From Planctomycetaceae bacterium (GTDB lineage Bacteria > Planctomycetota > Planctomycetia > Pirellulales > Pirellulaceae), in the NCBI GenBank assembly GCA_024642765.1, contig JAHEAM010000057.1, forward strand, positions 1,144 to 12,463: DNA of 11,320 nt. Direction: 5' to 3'. The translations under genes were made by a program, and so were the position numbers. Position 1 is the stretch's first letter; each line of letters starts with the position of its first letter. The notes under the pieces are model-generated. The model did no database searches. It saw only the letters and a list, made by a program, of their open reading frames with translations, and was not told the origin of the DNA. Shown one piece after another: positions 1 through 6,621 of the stretch.

Positions 1-1
1 T

Positions 2-169
2 TGGCAAATTGTCGGAGGCACCGGGCGATTTGCTACTGCGACGTCGGCGGGTGATCCGGTTGTTTCCACGTTTTTCACTCCGGAACCAGTGGATTTGGCT
101 GGTGACGTGACGGCGATTCCTGCAGAGTATTTCAAAGCGGGCAAAATGGACTTGGGAAAGCGCCGTTGA
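2..169 (+). CDS. Secreted beta-rich protein, 3' end only (paralogue of the next gene)
   Basis: This frame is open from the window edge to a TGA at 167-169 and gives the last 55 residues of a protein whose start is outside the window. It is too short and edge-truncated to stand alone, but it resembles the end of the next gene. Both have W-x3-GGTGRF near the start of the aligned part, a DP pair about ten residues later, a P-x-D stretch, an aromatic Y/F, and the same closing pattern GK-(M/F)-DLGK followed by two or three basic residues. That shared tail supports a real gene and a tandem duplication. The GGTGRF pattern recurs in bacterial exported proteins predicted to be small beta barrels; the function is unknown. 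Export cannot be checked here because the N-terminus is missing and is inferred from the paralogue. Confidence 0.8.
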   Translation, partial: WQIVGGTGRFATATSAGDPVVSTFFTPEPVDLAGDVTAIPAEYFKAGKMDLGKRR

Positions 170-261
170 GACACTTGATTGTCGCAGGGCTGGGCCACAC
201 ACGGCAGTGAGCAGGCAGGAATAAATTTCGTTTCTTTGATTTAATAAAAGTGAGTGATACT

Positions 262-777
262 ATGAAAAGAATTCAGTTACTGGCAATTGCGATGATTGCT
301 GTATTGGGGTTTGGATTGAACCAAACCCTTAGCGCGCAAATCGTTCCTTACCAGGTCTCCGGCACGGGTGGTGTTAATCCCGTTACGGGTGATTTTGGCG
401 GAACCTCGAAAGGGCTTCATCTGGGTAAGTTTACGTACATTGGCAATGCCCTGGTTGTCGGCCTTGATCCTCTGATTGGTGATTTCGAGGGGACGTGGAC
501 GGCCAGTGATACACAAGTTGCAGCAAACGGCGACGAATTGCATTTGGTGGGTGAAGGAACGATCACACTGATTCCACTGGGCGGCACGATGTTTGGAGCT
601 GTCTGGTCGGGCGACTGGACCGTCACAGGCGGCACAGGACGATTTGAAAACGCTGGACCAGGGCCTGACCCGATCCATATGGTGGCGGTCAACGATCCAT
701 TCGATATCGCCATCGATCCGATCTGGTATTTCTCCTACGAAAAGTTCGGCAAATTCGACCTTGGGAAAAAGAAATAA
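262..777 (+). CDS. Secreted beta-rich hypothetical protein (GGTGRF family)
   Basis: A 171-residue protein of unknown function. Residues 1-25 form a signal peptide: basic MKR, a hydrophobic core (LLAIAMIAVLGFGL) and a likely signal peptidase site after LSA, before Gln26. I chose ATG 262 over GTG 250 because it puts the basic residues directly before the hydrophobic core; a weak GAG lies about 8 bases upstream. The mature part is rich in Gly, Thr and short hydrophobic strands. It contains HLGKFT (53-58), an AANGDEL stretch (87-93) and W-x3-GGTGRF (119-128). This order (HLG-x-FT, AANGD, GGTGRF) recurs in many secreted bacterial proteins that look like small beta barrels; no enzymatic residues are evident. 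It lies 92 bases after a truncated paralogue with the same C-terminal GK-x-DLGK-basic tail. A cell-envelope or extracellular location is inferred. Confidence 0.85.
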   Translation: MKRIQLLAIAMIAVLGFGLNQTLSAQIVPYQVSGTGGVNPVTGDFGGTSKGLHLGKFTYIGNALVVGLDPLIGDFEGTWTASDTQVAANGDELHLVGEGTITLIPLGGTMFGAVWSGDWTVTGGTGRFENAGPGPDPIHMVAVNDPFDIAIDPIWYFSYEKFGKFDLGKKK

Positions 778-1067
778 TCCAGCTGCGTTGGCGTCGCTTG
801 GATTCGAGGCTCGACTTCAACTCGGTCCTGTCTGCTCGAGCTCAAATATCGCCCATCCGACGGTTTTTGCACAACCCCAAAAAGCGCAGCTTGACCTTCG
901 TTTTGCGGGGTTTTCCTGTGCAGGCTGGTACCTGCCAGCGTGACGTTTCTGAACTTTTCCGGCACTTCCTTGAGTGTCGACTTCGCAATTTAATCACCGA
1001 AATCACGGCTTGAGGCTGTTCCATAGTGAATGGACGCCCAACGGTCCATCTGGAAATCGCCATTTGG
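778..1067. other. Gap with weak hairpins, no convincing gene
   Basis: No convincing gene lies between the secreted protein and the 252-residue protein; open frames here are short and lack any family pattern. The stretch holds a possible terminator (873-914, listed separately). It also holds two overlapping, mutually exclusive hairpins: GCAGG 920-924 with CCTGC 931-935, and GCTGG 924-928 with CCAGC 935-939. Both are only 5 bp, so a regulatory role is speculative. A GTG at 1026 opens a possible longer form of the next gene. Confidence 0.4.
873..914 (+). terminator. Possible weak intrinsic terminator
   Basis: AACCCC (873-878) pairs with GGGGTT (907-912). The stem continues as AAAA (879-882) with TTTT (901-904) after a two-base bulge, leaving an 18-base loop. 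The T run after the GC part is only four bases (911-914). It sits about 95 bases after the secreted-protein stop, so it could end that transcript. The bulge, large loop and short T tract make it a weak candidate. Confidence 0.25.
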
Positions 1068-1096
1068 TTGACGCAACCGACCCCAAGTAACATACT
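1068..1096 (+). promoter_or_regulatory. Possible sigma-70-type promoter
   Basis: TTGACG (1068-1073) is followed after exactly 17 bases by CATACT (1091-1096), matching 5 of 6 and 4 of 6 consensus positions. A transcript starting about 7 bases later would have a leader of roughly 40 bases before ATG 1143. This modestly supports that start over GTG 1026. It is a pattern match only. Confidence 0.3.
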
Positions 1097-1142
1097 AGCG
1101 GGACTGTTACTGGAATATGTTGCTAATCGTTTGGGAAAATTC

Positions 1143-1901
1143 ATGGCGAATCTAATCGGATACGCTTACCAAAATGGAACAATTGAGTTCGATCGAAATG
1201 ATAACCCCTGGGCATTTCGGCGATTGGATGGCGAACTCAAGGAAGGCCAAGAGAATCGGATTCGCTTTGACCCCAGCGTTGCGCCTGTCGTTATCCAACC
1301 GTCACCGAACGTAAAAGCCGACACGTTGACTTGGCTTAACGACGCTCAAGAAGTCATTCAATCGGCGTCAGTCGTGTACTTGCAACGCACTGAAAAAAGT
1401 TTGCGGTTTCGCCTTGCGATTCACACTCTATCACCAGAAAAAAGCTTGATTACCATCGGCTCCAACGCCGAATTTCAACATTTCGCGGCATCGCGTTTGA
1501 ATAAAATCCAAAGTATCTACGCGAAACGAAGTGCCGGATTTCAATTCGACATCGAGAAGATGCTTGTTCGCGATCGAGATTTGACTAGAACATTTCCAGG
1601 CCTGGAGCTGAGTTGCCGGATGCGCCCGCGAACTGCCGACGGTATTGAGTGCCTGGGTTTCGATGCAACAGGCGCCAATGCGCACGCCGAACTGGTACAA
1701 TGGCGCGCAGAAGTCGCCGATGGACAGGTTGGAAAATTATCTCTCAACGAAGAACGAGTTCGAATCAGCGTCTCGAATTACTTACACCCAATCACGCTTT
1801 GCGAAGAACTCCACCCGGAAACAAAGTGCCGGTGGTTCTTGTTTTCACCCGAGTCTGTAAAGGCCTGGCTAGAACGAGCCCGAAAAAAGAAACGCGCCTA
1901 A
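1143..1901 (+). CDS. Hypothetical protein, 252 residues
   Basis: I do not recognise the family. The product begins MANLIGYAYQ and has no signal peptide or membrane segment, so it is probably cytoplasmic. It is a mixed alpha/beta-looking protein with many charged residues. There is a WLND segment near residue 64, a central stretch rich in Arg and Lys, and a C-terminal region with CRWFLFSPESVKAWLERA followed by a basic end, KKKRA. No catalytic motif stands out. The frame is also open upstream to a GTG at 1026, which would add 39 residues and has a GAGG 10 bases ahead of it. I prefer ATG 1143 because a promoter-like pair sits inside that extension and a GGGA lies just ahead of the ATG, but the choice is uncertain. 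The gene converges on the DUF1501 gene with about 40 bases between stop codons. Confidence 0.7.
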   Translation: MANLIGYAYQNGTIEFDRNDNPWAFRRLDGELKEGQENRIRFDPSVAPVVIQPSPNVKADTLTWLNDAQEVIQSASVVYLQRTEKSLRFRLAIHTLSPEKSLITIGSNAEFQHFAASRLNKIQSIYAKRSAGFQFDIEKMLVRDRDLTRTFPGLELSCRMRPRTADGIECLGFDATGANAHAELVQWRAEVADGQVGKLSLNEERVRISVSNYLHPITLCEELHPETKCRWFLFSPESVKAWLERARKKKRA

Positions 1902-1925
1902 CGCCATCACCAGCGACTCCTCCGA

Positions 1926-1947
1926 TTTGACTTCGAAACAAGTCAAA
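1926..1947. terminator. Inverted repeat between convergent genes, likely bidirectional terminator
   Basis: TTTGACTT (1926-1933) and AAGTCAAA (1940-1947) form a perfect 8-bp stem with a 6-base loop. On the plus strand it is followed by CTATTTCTTT, a broken T-rich tail. It lies 24 bases after the stop of the 252-residue gene and overlaps the DUF1501 stop codon (1943-1945), so it is placed to end both convergent transcripts. The stem is AT-rich, so termination strength is uncertain. Confidence 0.5.
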
Positions 1948-3385
1948 CTATTTCTTTAATCACATGGCCATGAACGTCCGTAAGGCGGCGGTCGATACCA
2001 TCGTGGCGGACAGTTAGACGAGTGTGGTCGATACCAAGTTGATGCAAAATCGTGGCGTGGATGTCATAGACCTGAGTGGGGTTGCCTCGATCCAGCGGCT
2101 TGTAGCCCCACTCGTCAGACGCACCGTGTGAGATTCCACCGCGAATGCCGCCGCCGCACATCCAGTTCGTGAAGACATACGGATTGTGATCGCGTCCTGT
2201 CCCGCCTTGGGAACTGGGCATGCGACCGAATTCAGTCGTCCATAACACGATAGTGTCGTCCAGCAAGCCGCGCTGCTTCAGGTCGTTAATCAAGGCAGCC
2301 GATCCGACTGCCATGCCTTGTGCAAGTGGACCGTGTTCGCGAGCGAGATTCTCGTGCGAGTCCCAATTGCGGCGTGGGAAACTGTTGTCATTACCCGACC
2401 AGATTTGCACAAAGCGCACGCCGCGTTCCAGCAACCGCCGAGCGATCAAACATTTACGGCCAAAGTATTCGGCTTCCTCCGCTGGATTGATTTCGTCAGG
2501 ATAAGTTACACCGGGCCGACCGAGCCCGTACATCTTCATAGTTGCCTCCGATTCCCCTGAAATATCGAGGGCCTCGGGCGCGCTCAATTGCATCGCGGCG
2601 GCCAATTCGTAAGAACGAATCCGAGCCTCGAGTCGCGAGTCGCCAGGGTGCTCCTGTGCGTAGCGCTGGTTCATTTGATTCAACAGTGACAAACCCTCTC
2701 GATCGCTAGAAGGCGTGATGAACTTGGATTGGGGCCGCAAGTCTTCGATCGGATTTTCCCGTTGCGGAAAAATAGTGGTGCCTTGTGAACTAGCGGGCAA
2801 GAACGCGGAGCCCCAGTTCTTGGGCCCGTTGCTCGCAAACCCGCGATGATCGGGGAGCACAACAAACGTCGGGAGATTGTCATTCATCGACCCCAGCCCA
2901 TAGCTGACCCATGAGCCCATGCCTGGAAACCCCGGACGCTGGAAACCAGTCGCTTGCAAATAGGTCGCCTGAGAATGCACACCCGTTTTGCCAACCATAT
3001 TGTGTATAAATGCGATGTCATCGATGCACTCGCCTAGCGGCGCGACGACCTCGCTCAGCATCTTGCCGCACTGGCCGTAAGGCGAAAACTTGAACGGCGA
3101 TTTCATCCAGGGCCCAAGCCCATCCTGAAACGCTTCAACGTGTTCGCCAAAATCGGAAGGCTGACCATGAAATTTTTCCAGCAACGGTTTGTGATCCCAC
3201 AGATCGATATGGCTGGCCGCTCCGGCCATGAACAACTGCACGACGCGTTTGGCTTTCGGCGGATGGTGCAAGACCTTGATGGCGCCGTCGGTCGCCCCGC
3301 GCGATTCCTCTTGCAACATCGCAGCCAGTGCCAACGCACCAAAACCCGCCCCGCAATGGTTCAAAAATTCTCGCCGGTTGAACAT
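1943..3385 (-). CDS. DUF1501 family exported protein (alkaline phosphatase/sulfatase-like fold)
   Basis: A 480-residue member of the DUF1501 family, which is distantly related to the alkaline phosphatase/sulfatase superfamily and abundant in planctomycetes. The biochemical activity of these proteins is largely unproven. The start MFNRREFL at 3385 puts a twin-arginine signal at the N-terminus (R4-R5, then a hydrophobic GAGFGALALAAML), implying folded export by Tat. A GAGG at 3396-3399 lies 10 bases ahead. An upstream start at 3418 would overlap the preceding gene and bury the Tat signal. Family landmarks include ASHIDLWDHKP (57-67), WDSH (341-344), TEFGR (384-388) and GRDHNPYVF (397-405); the acidic and His residues are candidate metal ligands. 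Length is normal and nothing is truncated. It follows the DUF1549/DUF1553 gene after 16 bases, so the two are almost certainly one transcript. Confidence 0.93.
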   Translation of the reverse strand: MFNRREFLNHCGAGFGALALAAMLQEESRGATDGAIKVLHHPPKAKRVVQLFMAGAASHIDLWDHKPLLEKFHGQPSDFGEHVEAFQDGLGPWMKSPFKFSPYGQCGKMLSEVVAPLGECIDDIAFIHNMVGKTGVHSQATYLQATGFQRPGFPGMGSWVSYGLGSMNDNLPTFVVLPDHRGFASNGPKNWGSAFLPASSQGTTIFPQRENPIEDLRPQSKFITPSSDREGLSLLNQMNQRYAQEHPGDSRLEARIRSYELAAAMQLSAPEALDISGESEATMKMYGLGRPGVTYPDEINPAEEAEYFGRKCLIARRLLERGVRFVQIWSGNDNSFPRRNWDSHENLAREHGPLAQGMAVGSAALINDLKQRGLLDDTIVLWTTEFGRMPSSQGGTGRDHNPYVFTNWMCGGGIRGGISHGASDEWGYKPLDRGNPTQVYDIHATILHQLGIDHTRLTVRHDGIDRRLTDVHGHVIKEIV

Positions 3386-3401
3386 GTCGTTTTTTCCTCG
3401 T

Positions 3402-6347
3402 TCAATCCACAAACACAAACTCGCTTAAGTTGAACAACAATCGGCACAAGTTTGGCAAACCGTGTGTCCGAGCATAGTCGGCCATTTCTTTCGTTTCGCT
3501 ATCGGAAGCGGCCCGTTGAGTAACCAGCAACATCGCTTCCTTCACTTGCGAGCTCAGATCACTACTGCCTTTTTCCAGTCGCCGCGCGAACTGCTCCGCC
3601 ATCACAAGATTGAATTGATTATTAAGGAGCGCAAGGGCTTGCAGCGACGTCAACGTCTCATTGCGGCGCGGTGTGCTCTGCGAGGAGTCGGCGCAATCGA
3701 GCGTTGTCATGTAGGGGTTTGGCTGCGAACGGGCAATGAAGCGGTAGATGCTGCGTCGATGCGACGCTTTGTCTGTCGGATCGAACTTGTGGTATTCGAA
3801 GTGCGGAGAGTGTTCCGTCTTCTCCAGCTCAAACAGATAATAACCCGGCCCACCCATTTCCCAGTTCATTGCTCCACTGACAACAAGAATTGAATCGCGA
3901 AGTTCCTCTGCCGACAGACGCCGTCGAGTGGCTCGCCACAGGAATTGATTGCCCGCGTCGATGGCCGAGTTGGCTGCTGTGTCATCAGACGATTGTTGAT
4001 AAGTGTTACTCAGTACGATTATGCGGTGCAACGTTTTGAGCGATTGACCGTTGTCTCGAAACTCAAGCGCCAACCAATCGAGCAACTCGGGATGCGTCGG
4101 CTCGGCACCCATCCGGCCAAAGTCATTGGGCGTGGCCACGATTCCGGCACCAAAGTGATATTGCCAGACGCGATTGACGATTGAGCGCCAGACAAGCGGA
4201 TGTTCTCGGTCGGTCAACCATTCAGCGAGCCGGGTGCGACGCTCGGACTCGGCCAAGTCATTACCGAATTGATACTGCGACTCTCCAAAGAGCGGCAACA
4301 CGCCGGGTACAGCCGTCTCGCCGGGCTGAGAGACTTCGCCACGCACCAACACGTTGACATTTCGAGGCTTGCCATTGGTAGGATGAAAGTTCCCCTCTGA
4401 CGAAAAAGCGGTGGCTGCAGCGTAAACCGTTTGTGGTTGCGGGAGTGCCTCAAGTTCAGACTCGATCTGCGCGATCGCTTTCCCCATCGCAGAACGTCGC
4501 TTGGCAATTTCGGACGTTATCACGTCGGCCAGAATTTGGTCGCGATTTCTCATGGCCTCGACGAGCAGTTGTTCCCCGTCGGTATCCATCGCACGAGGCC
4601 ACTTGCCATCGACGAGGTTCGCTCGGCTCCACGTATTCGGCGCCTCAATTGAATCAAGCGACCTGACGGTTGCACCTTCGGCCAGGTTATTTCCGGACAC
4701 GTAAATCTCCAACTCGGACAGCGCGAAAATGTAGTCATTCATTCGCTTTGCCAACCGAGTCGCCGTAACACGCACACGCCGTACTTTTTCTTTGGTCAGA
4801 TTTATCGAAAGAGCGCCGATTTTTGGATTGGGAAAGTCATCTCCTGTCGCATCTTTGATAACCCGCCACTCGCCCAAGTCATTCGCAATTTCAAGTTTGA
4901 ATCGCCGGGGGAAACCAAAGCCATCGCCAATGCCGTTGAAGTCGTCGCTGCACGCATGCAAAACAATCCGTTCTGCAGTGACTTCGGCGGGCAGTTCGAC
5001 TTCCACCCATTTTTCAATTTCAGGCTTAGCCTCGATCTGACTGTGGTATCCGTGTTCGGGTGGACGTGTTGGCTGCAGAAGTTTTTCCAACTCCACAATC
5101 GTTGTGTTTGCGTCGGCCAGTGGCTTTCCGCCCGCTTCGACGATTCCAGATTCAATCGCAGTTCGCGCGACAAGCAGTTCTTCCAACATCTCTTTTAATT
5201 CGCGTCGTTGTTTGGCCACAACGGGGTCTGCATCGAAATTGCGATCCGCCCGATCGACCGCTGCAAATACGGCTTGCAAACCATAGTAATGTTCTTGTGT
5301 GATCGGATCGAACTTGTGATTGTGACAGCGAGCGCATTGCACGGTCAGACTACAAAACGTATTCATTGCACCAGAAACCATATCGTCTCGATCAAGATTC
5401 CGAGCGACTTTGCCATCAAGTTTCGCCTCCGAGACTTCTACATGCCCAATAAAGTCCCACGGCCCAGCGGCAATGAACCCCAATGCCACGATTCCATCCG
5501 GATCGTCCGGAAACAAAACGTCACCCGCGATTTGTTCTTGCACGAAACGAGCGTAAGGTTTGTCTTCGTTCAATGACCGGATAACGTAGTCACGATAGGG
5601 CCACGCATTGGGGCGCAGCTTGTCTTTGTCGTAGCCGCATGAGTCCGCATACTTGGCGACATCCAACCAATGCCGCGCCCAATGTTCGCCGTAGCGTTTT
5701 GATTCCAGCAGTTGATCGACAAGCCTTTCATAGGCGAGCGGGTCGGGATCGTTTTCGAATGCCACGACTTCTGCTGGAGTCGGGGGCAGGCCGAGCAAAT
5801 CGTATGTCACTCGTCGAATCAAAGCCCGACGATCTGCCGGTGGTGAACATGTCAGTCCTTTTTCCTTCAGCTTCGCCAGCACGAACTTATCGATCGGTGA
5901 CTGAGCCCAAGCTTCATTCGATTCCGGAGCCTGCGGGCGGCGGAGAGGTTGATACGACCACCAATTGAAATCGTCAACCTTGGCCACCGTCAACTCAAAA
6001 CCCAGCGGCCATTCCGCACCATCGTTGATCCATTTTGCGACTACCGCAATCTCCGCCTCAGTCAATGGATCGGCGTCCTTGGGCATCTCGGCGCGACCAT
6101 CTACCGGCGTAATTAGTTCGATTAAGTAACTGCTTGCGGCATCATTCGGCTCAACGTGCCCAACGGCAAAGAACGCATCCGACTTCTGTACCGAAAACCC
6201 ACCCTTCGGTGCATCACGGCCATGACAAGACAGACAATGCTTCGCCAGAATCGGTGCAACTTGCTTTGTGAAAAAATCATCAGCGAGAAGTGATCTTTTG
6301 CTGCAGATTGTCAGCAAGATCACGACATACACGACGTTCCGAATCAT
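3402..6347 (-). CDS. Planctomycete Cyt1/DUF1549/DUF1553 protein with heme c motif and discoidin-like insert
   Basis: A 981-residue exported protein. ATG 6347 gives a signal-type N-terminus (MIRNVVYVVILLTI, then a break before ADDFF) and is preceded by GGAAGAG; the longer TTG start at 6368 is less likely. The planctomycete cytochrome (PSCyt1) domain follows, with a CLSCH heme c motif at 38-42 and MPKDADPLTEAE about 50 residues on. DUF1549 (about 145-365) includes LGLPPTP, ARHWLDVAKYADS and a second CxxCH, CARCH, at 338-342. A Glu/Lys-rich helical linker then leads to a discoidin/F5-F8-like beta segment (about 440-580). DUF1553 (about 700-925) has NRVWQYHFG, ATPNDFG and the closing LFNLSEFVFVD. 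Members are usually paired with DUF1501 proteins, as here. Roles in redox chemistry or polysaccharide breakdown have been suggested for such pairs but not established. It is the first gene of the pair. Confidence 0.93.
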   Translation of the reverse strand: MIRNVVYVVILLTICSKRSLLADDFFTKQVAPILAKHCLSCHGRDAPKGGFSVQKSDAFFAVGHVEPNDAASSYLIELITPVDGRAEMPKDADPLTEAEIAVVAKWINDGAEWPLGFELTVAKVDDFNWWSYQPLRRPQAPESNEAWAQSPIDKFVLAKLKEKGLTCSPPADRRALIRRVTYDLLGLPPTPAEVVAFENDPDPLAYERLVDQLLESKRYGEHWARHWLDVAKYADSCGYDKDKLRPNAWPYRDYVIRSLNEDKPYARFVQEQIAGDVLFPDDPDGIVALGFIAAGPWDFIGHVEVSEAKLDGKVARNLDRDDMVSGAMNTFCSLTVQCARCHNHKFDPITQEHYYGLQAVFAAVDRADRNFDADPVVAKQRRELKEMLEELLVARTAIESGIVEAGGKPLADANTTIVELEKLLQPTRPPEHGYHSQIEAKPEIEKWVEVELPAEVTAERIVLHACSDDFNGIGDGFGFPRRFKLEIANDLGEWRVIKDATGDDFPNPKIGALSINLTKEKVRRVRVTATRLAKRMNDYIFALSELEIYVSGNNLAEGATVRSLDSIEAPNTWSRANLVDGKWPRAMDTDGEQLLVEAMRNRDQILADVITSEIAKRRSAMGKAIAQIESELEALPQPQTVYAAATAFSSEGNFHPTNGKPRNVNVLVRGEVSQPGETAVPGVLPLFGESQYQFGNDLAESERRTRLAEWLTDREHPLVWRSIVNRVWQYHFGAGIVATPNDFGRMGAEPTHPELLDWLALEFRDNGQSLKTLHRIIVLSNTYQQSSDDTAANSAIDAGNQFLWRATRRRLSAEELRDSILVVSGAMNWEMGGPGYYLFELEKTEHSPHFEYHKFDPTDKASHRRSIYRFIARSQPNPYMTTLDCADSSQSTPRRNETLTSLQALALLNNQFNLVMAEQFARRLEKGSSDLSSQVKEAMLLVTQRAASDSETKEMADYARTHGLPNLCRLLFNLSEFVFVD

Positions 6348-6621
6348 GTTTCTCTTCCAACCTGACAAACCTGCCTCAATCTTAAGAATTCAATTTCAGC
6401 GAAGGACTTTCTTATCGGATAGGCTCGCCCGAAAAGTACAAAAACCGGTTGTCAATGAATCGGAATTTGTTTATCCATAATACGCCAATATTGTTCCTTT
6501 TTCGATAGACAACTGTTGGCTGGACGAAATTTATAGTGGCAGCAACGATCGATTTTAAAATCGAGGTTTGTATAGAATTTCATTTGCCGTGCTGTAATTC
6601 CTTACATTTGGACAAACATCC
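6348..6621. promoter_or_regulatory. Divergent intergenic region between the Cyt1/DUF1553 operon and the glycosyltransferase
   Basis: This AT-rich stretch must hold the promoters of both divergent units. On the plus strand the best -10-like elements are TATAGT at 6532-6537 and TATAGA at 6571-6576, neither with a good -35. On the minus strand a TTGACA (complement of 6450-6455) has no -10 at the right distance. An 8-bp palindrome CAATATTG lies at about 6486-6493, and a stronger 16-bp palindrome is listed separately. I see no gene here. Confidence 0.45.
6549..6564. promoter_or_regulatory. Perfect 16-bp palindrome, candidate operator
   Basis: TCGATTTTAAAATCGA is a perfect uninterrupted palindrome. 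It lies 57 bases ahead of the glycosyltransferase start and just upstream of a TATAGA (6571-6576) that could be a -10 element. A protein bound here would cover the -35 region of such a promoter. With no loop it is a dyad for a dimeric DNA-binding protein, not an RNA hairpin. The binding protein is unknown. Confidence 0.45.

Noticed and set aside
593..943. Open frame running out of the secreted-protein gene
   Set aside because: It overlaps the real gene in another frame, has no domain pattern or signal peptide, and its composition reads like a frame-shifted shadow.
1031..1048. TGGAC/GTCCA inverted repeat near the alternative GTG start
   Set aside because: Arms of 5 bp with an 8-base loop are within chance expectation, and no promoter is aligned with it.
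4802..5173. 123-codon open frame inside the large Cyt1/DUF1553 gene
   Set aside because: It is on the same strand in another frame and lies wholly within a well-supported gene with family motifs along its whole length.
6427..6455. TTGACA on the minus strand upstream of the Cyt1/DUF1553 gene as a promoter
   Set aside because: The hexamer is perfect, but the sequence 17 bases on is TCGGGC, and nearby shifts give no -10 element.
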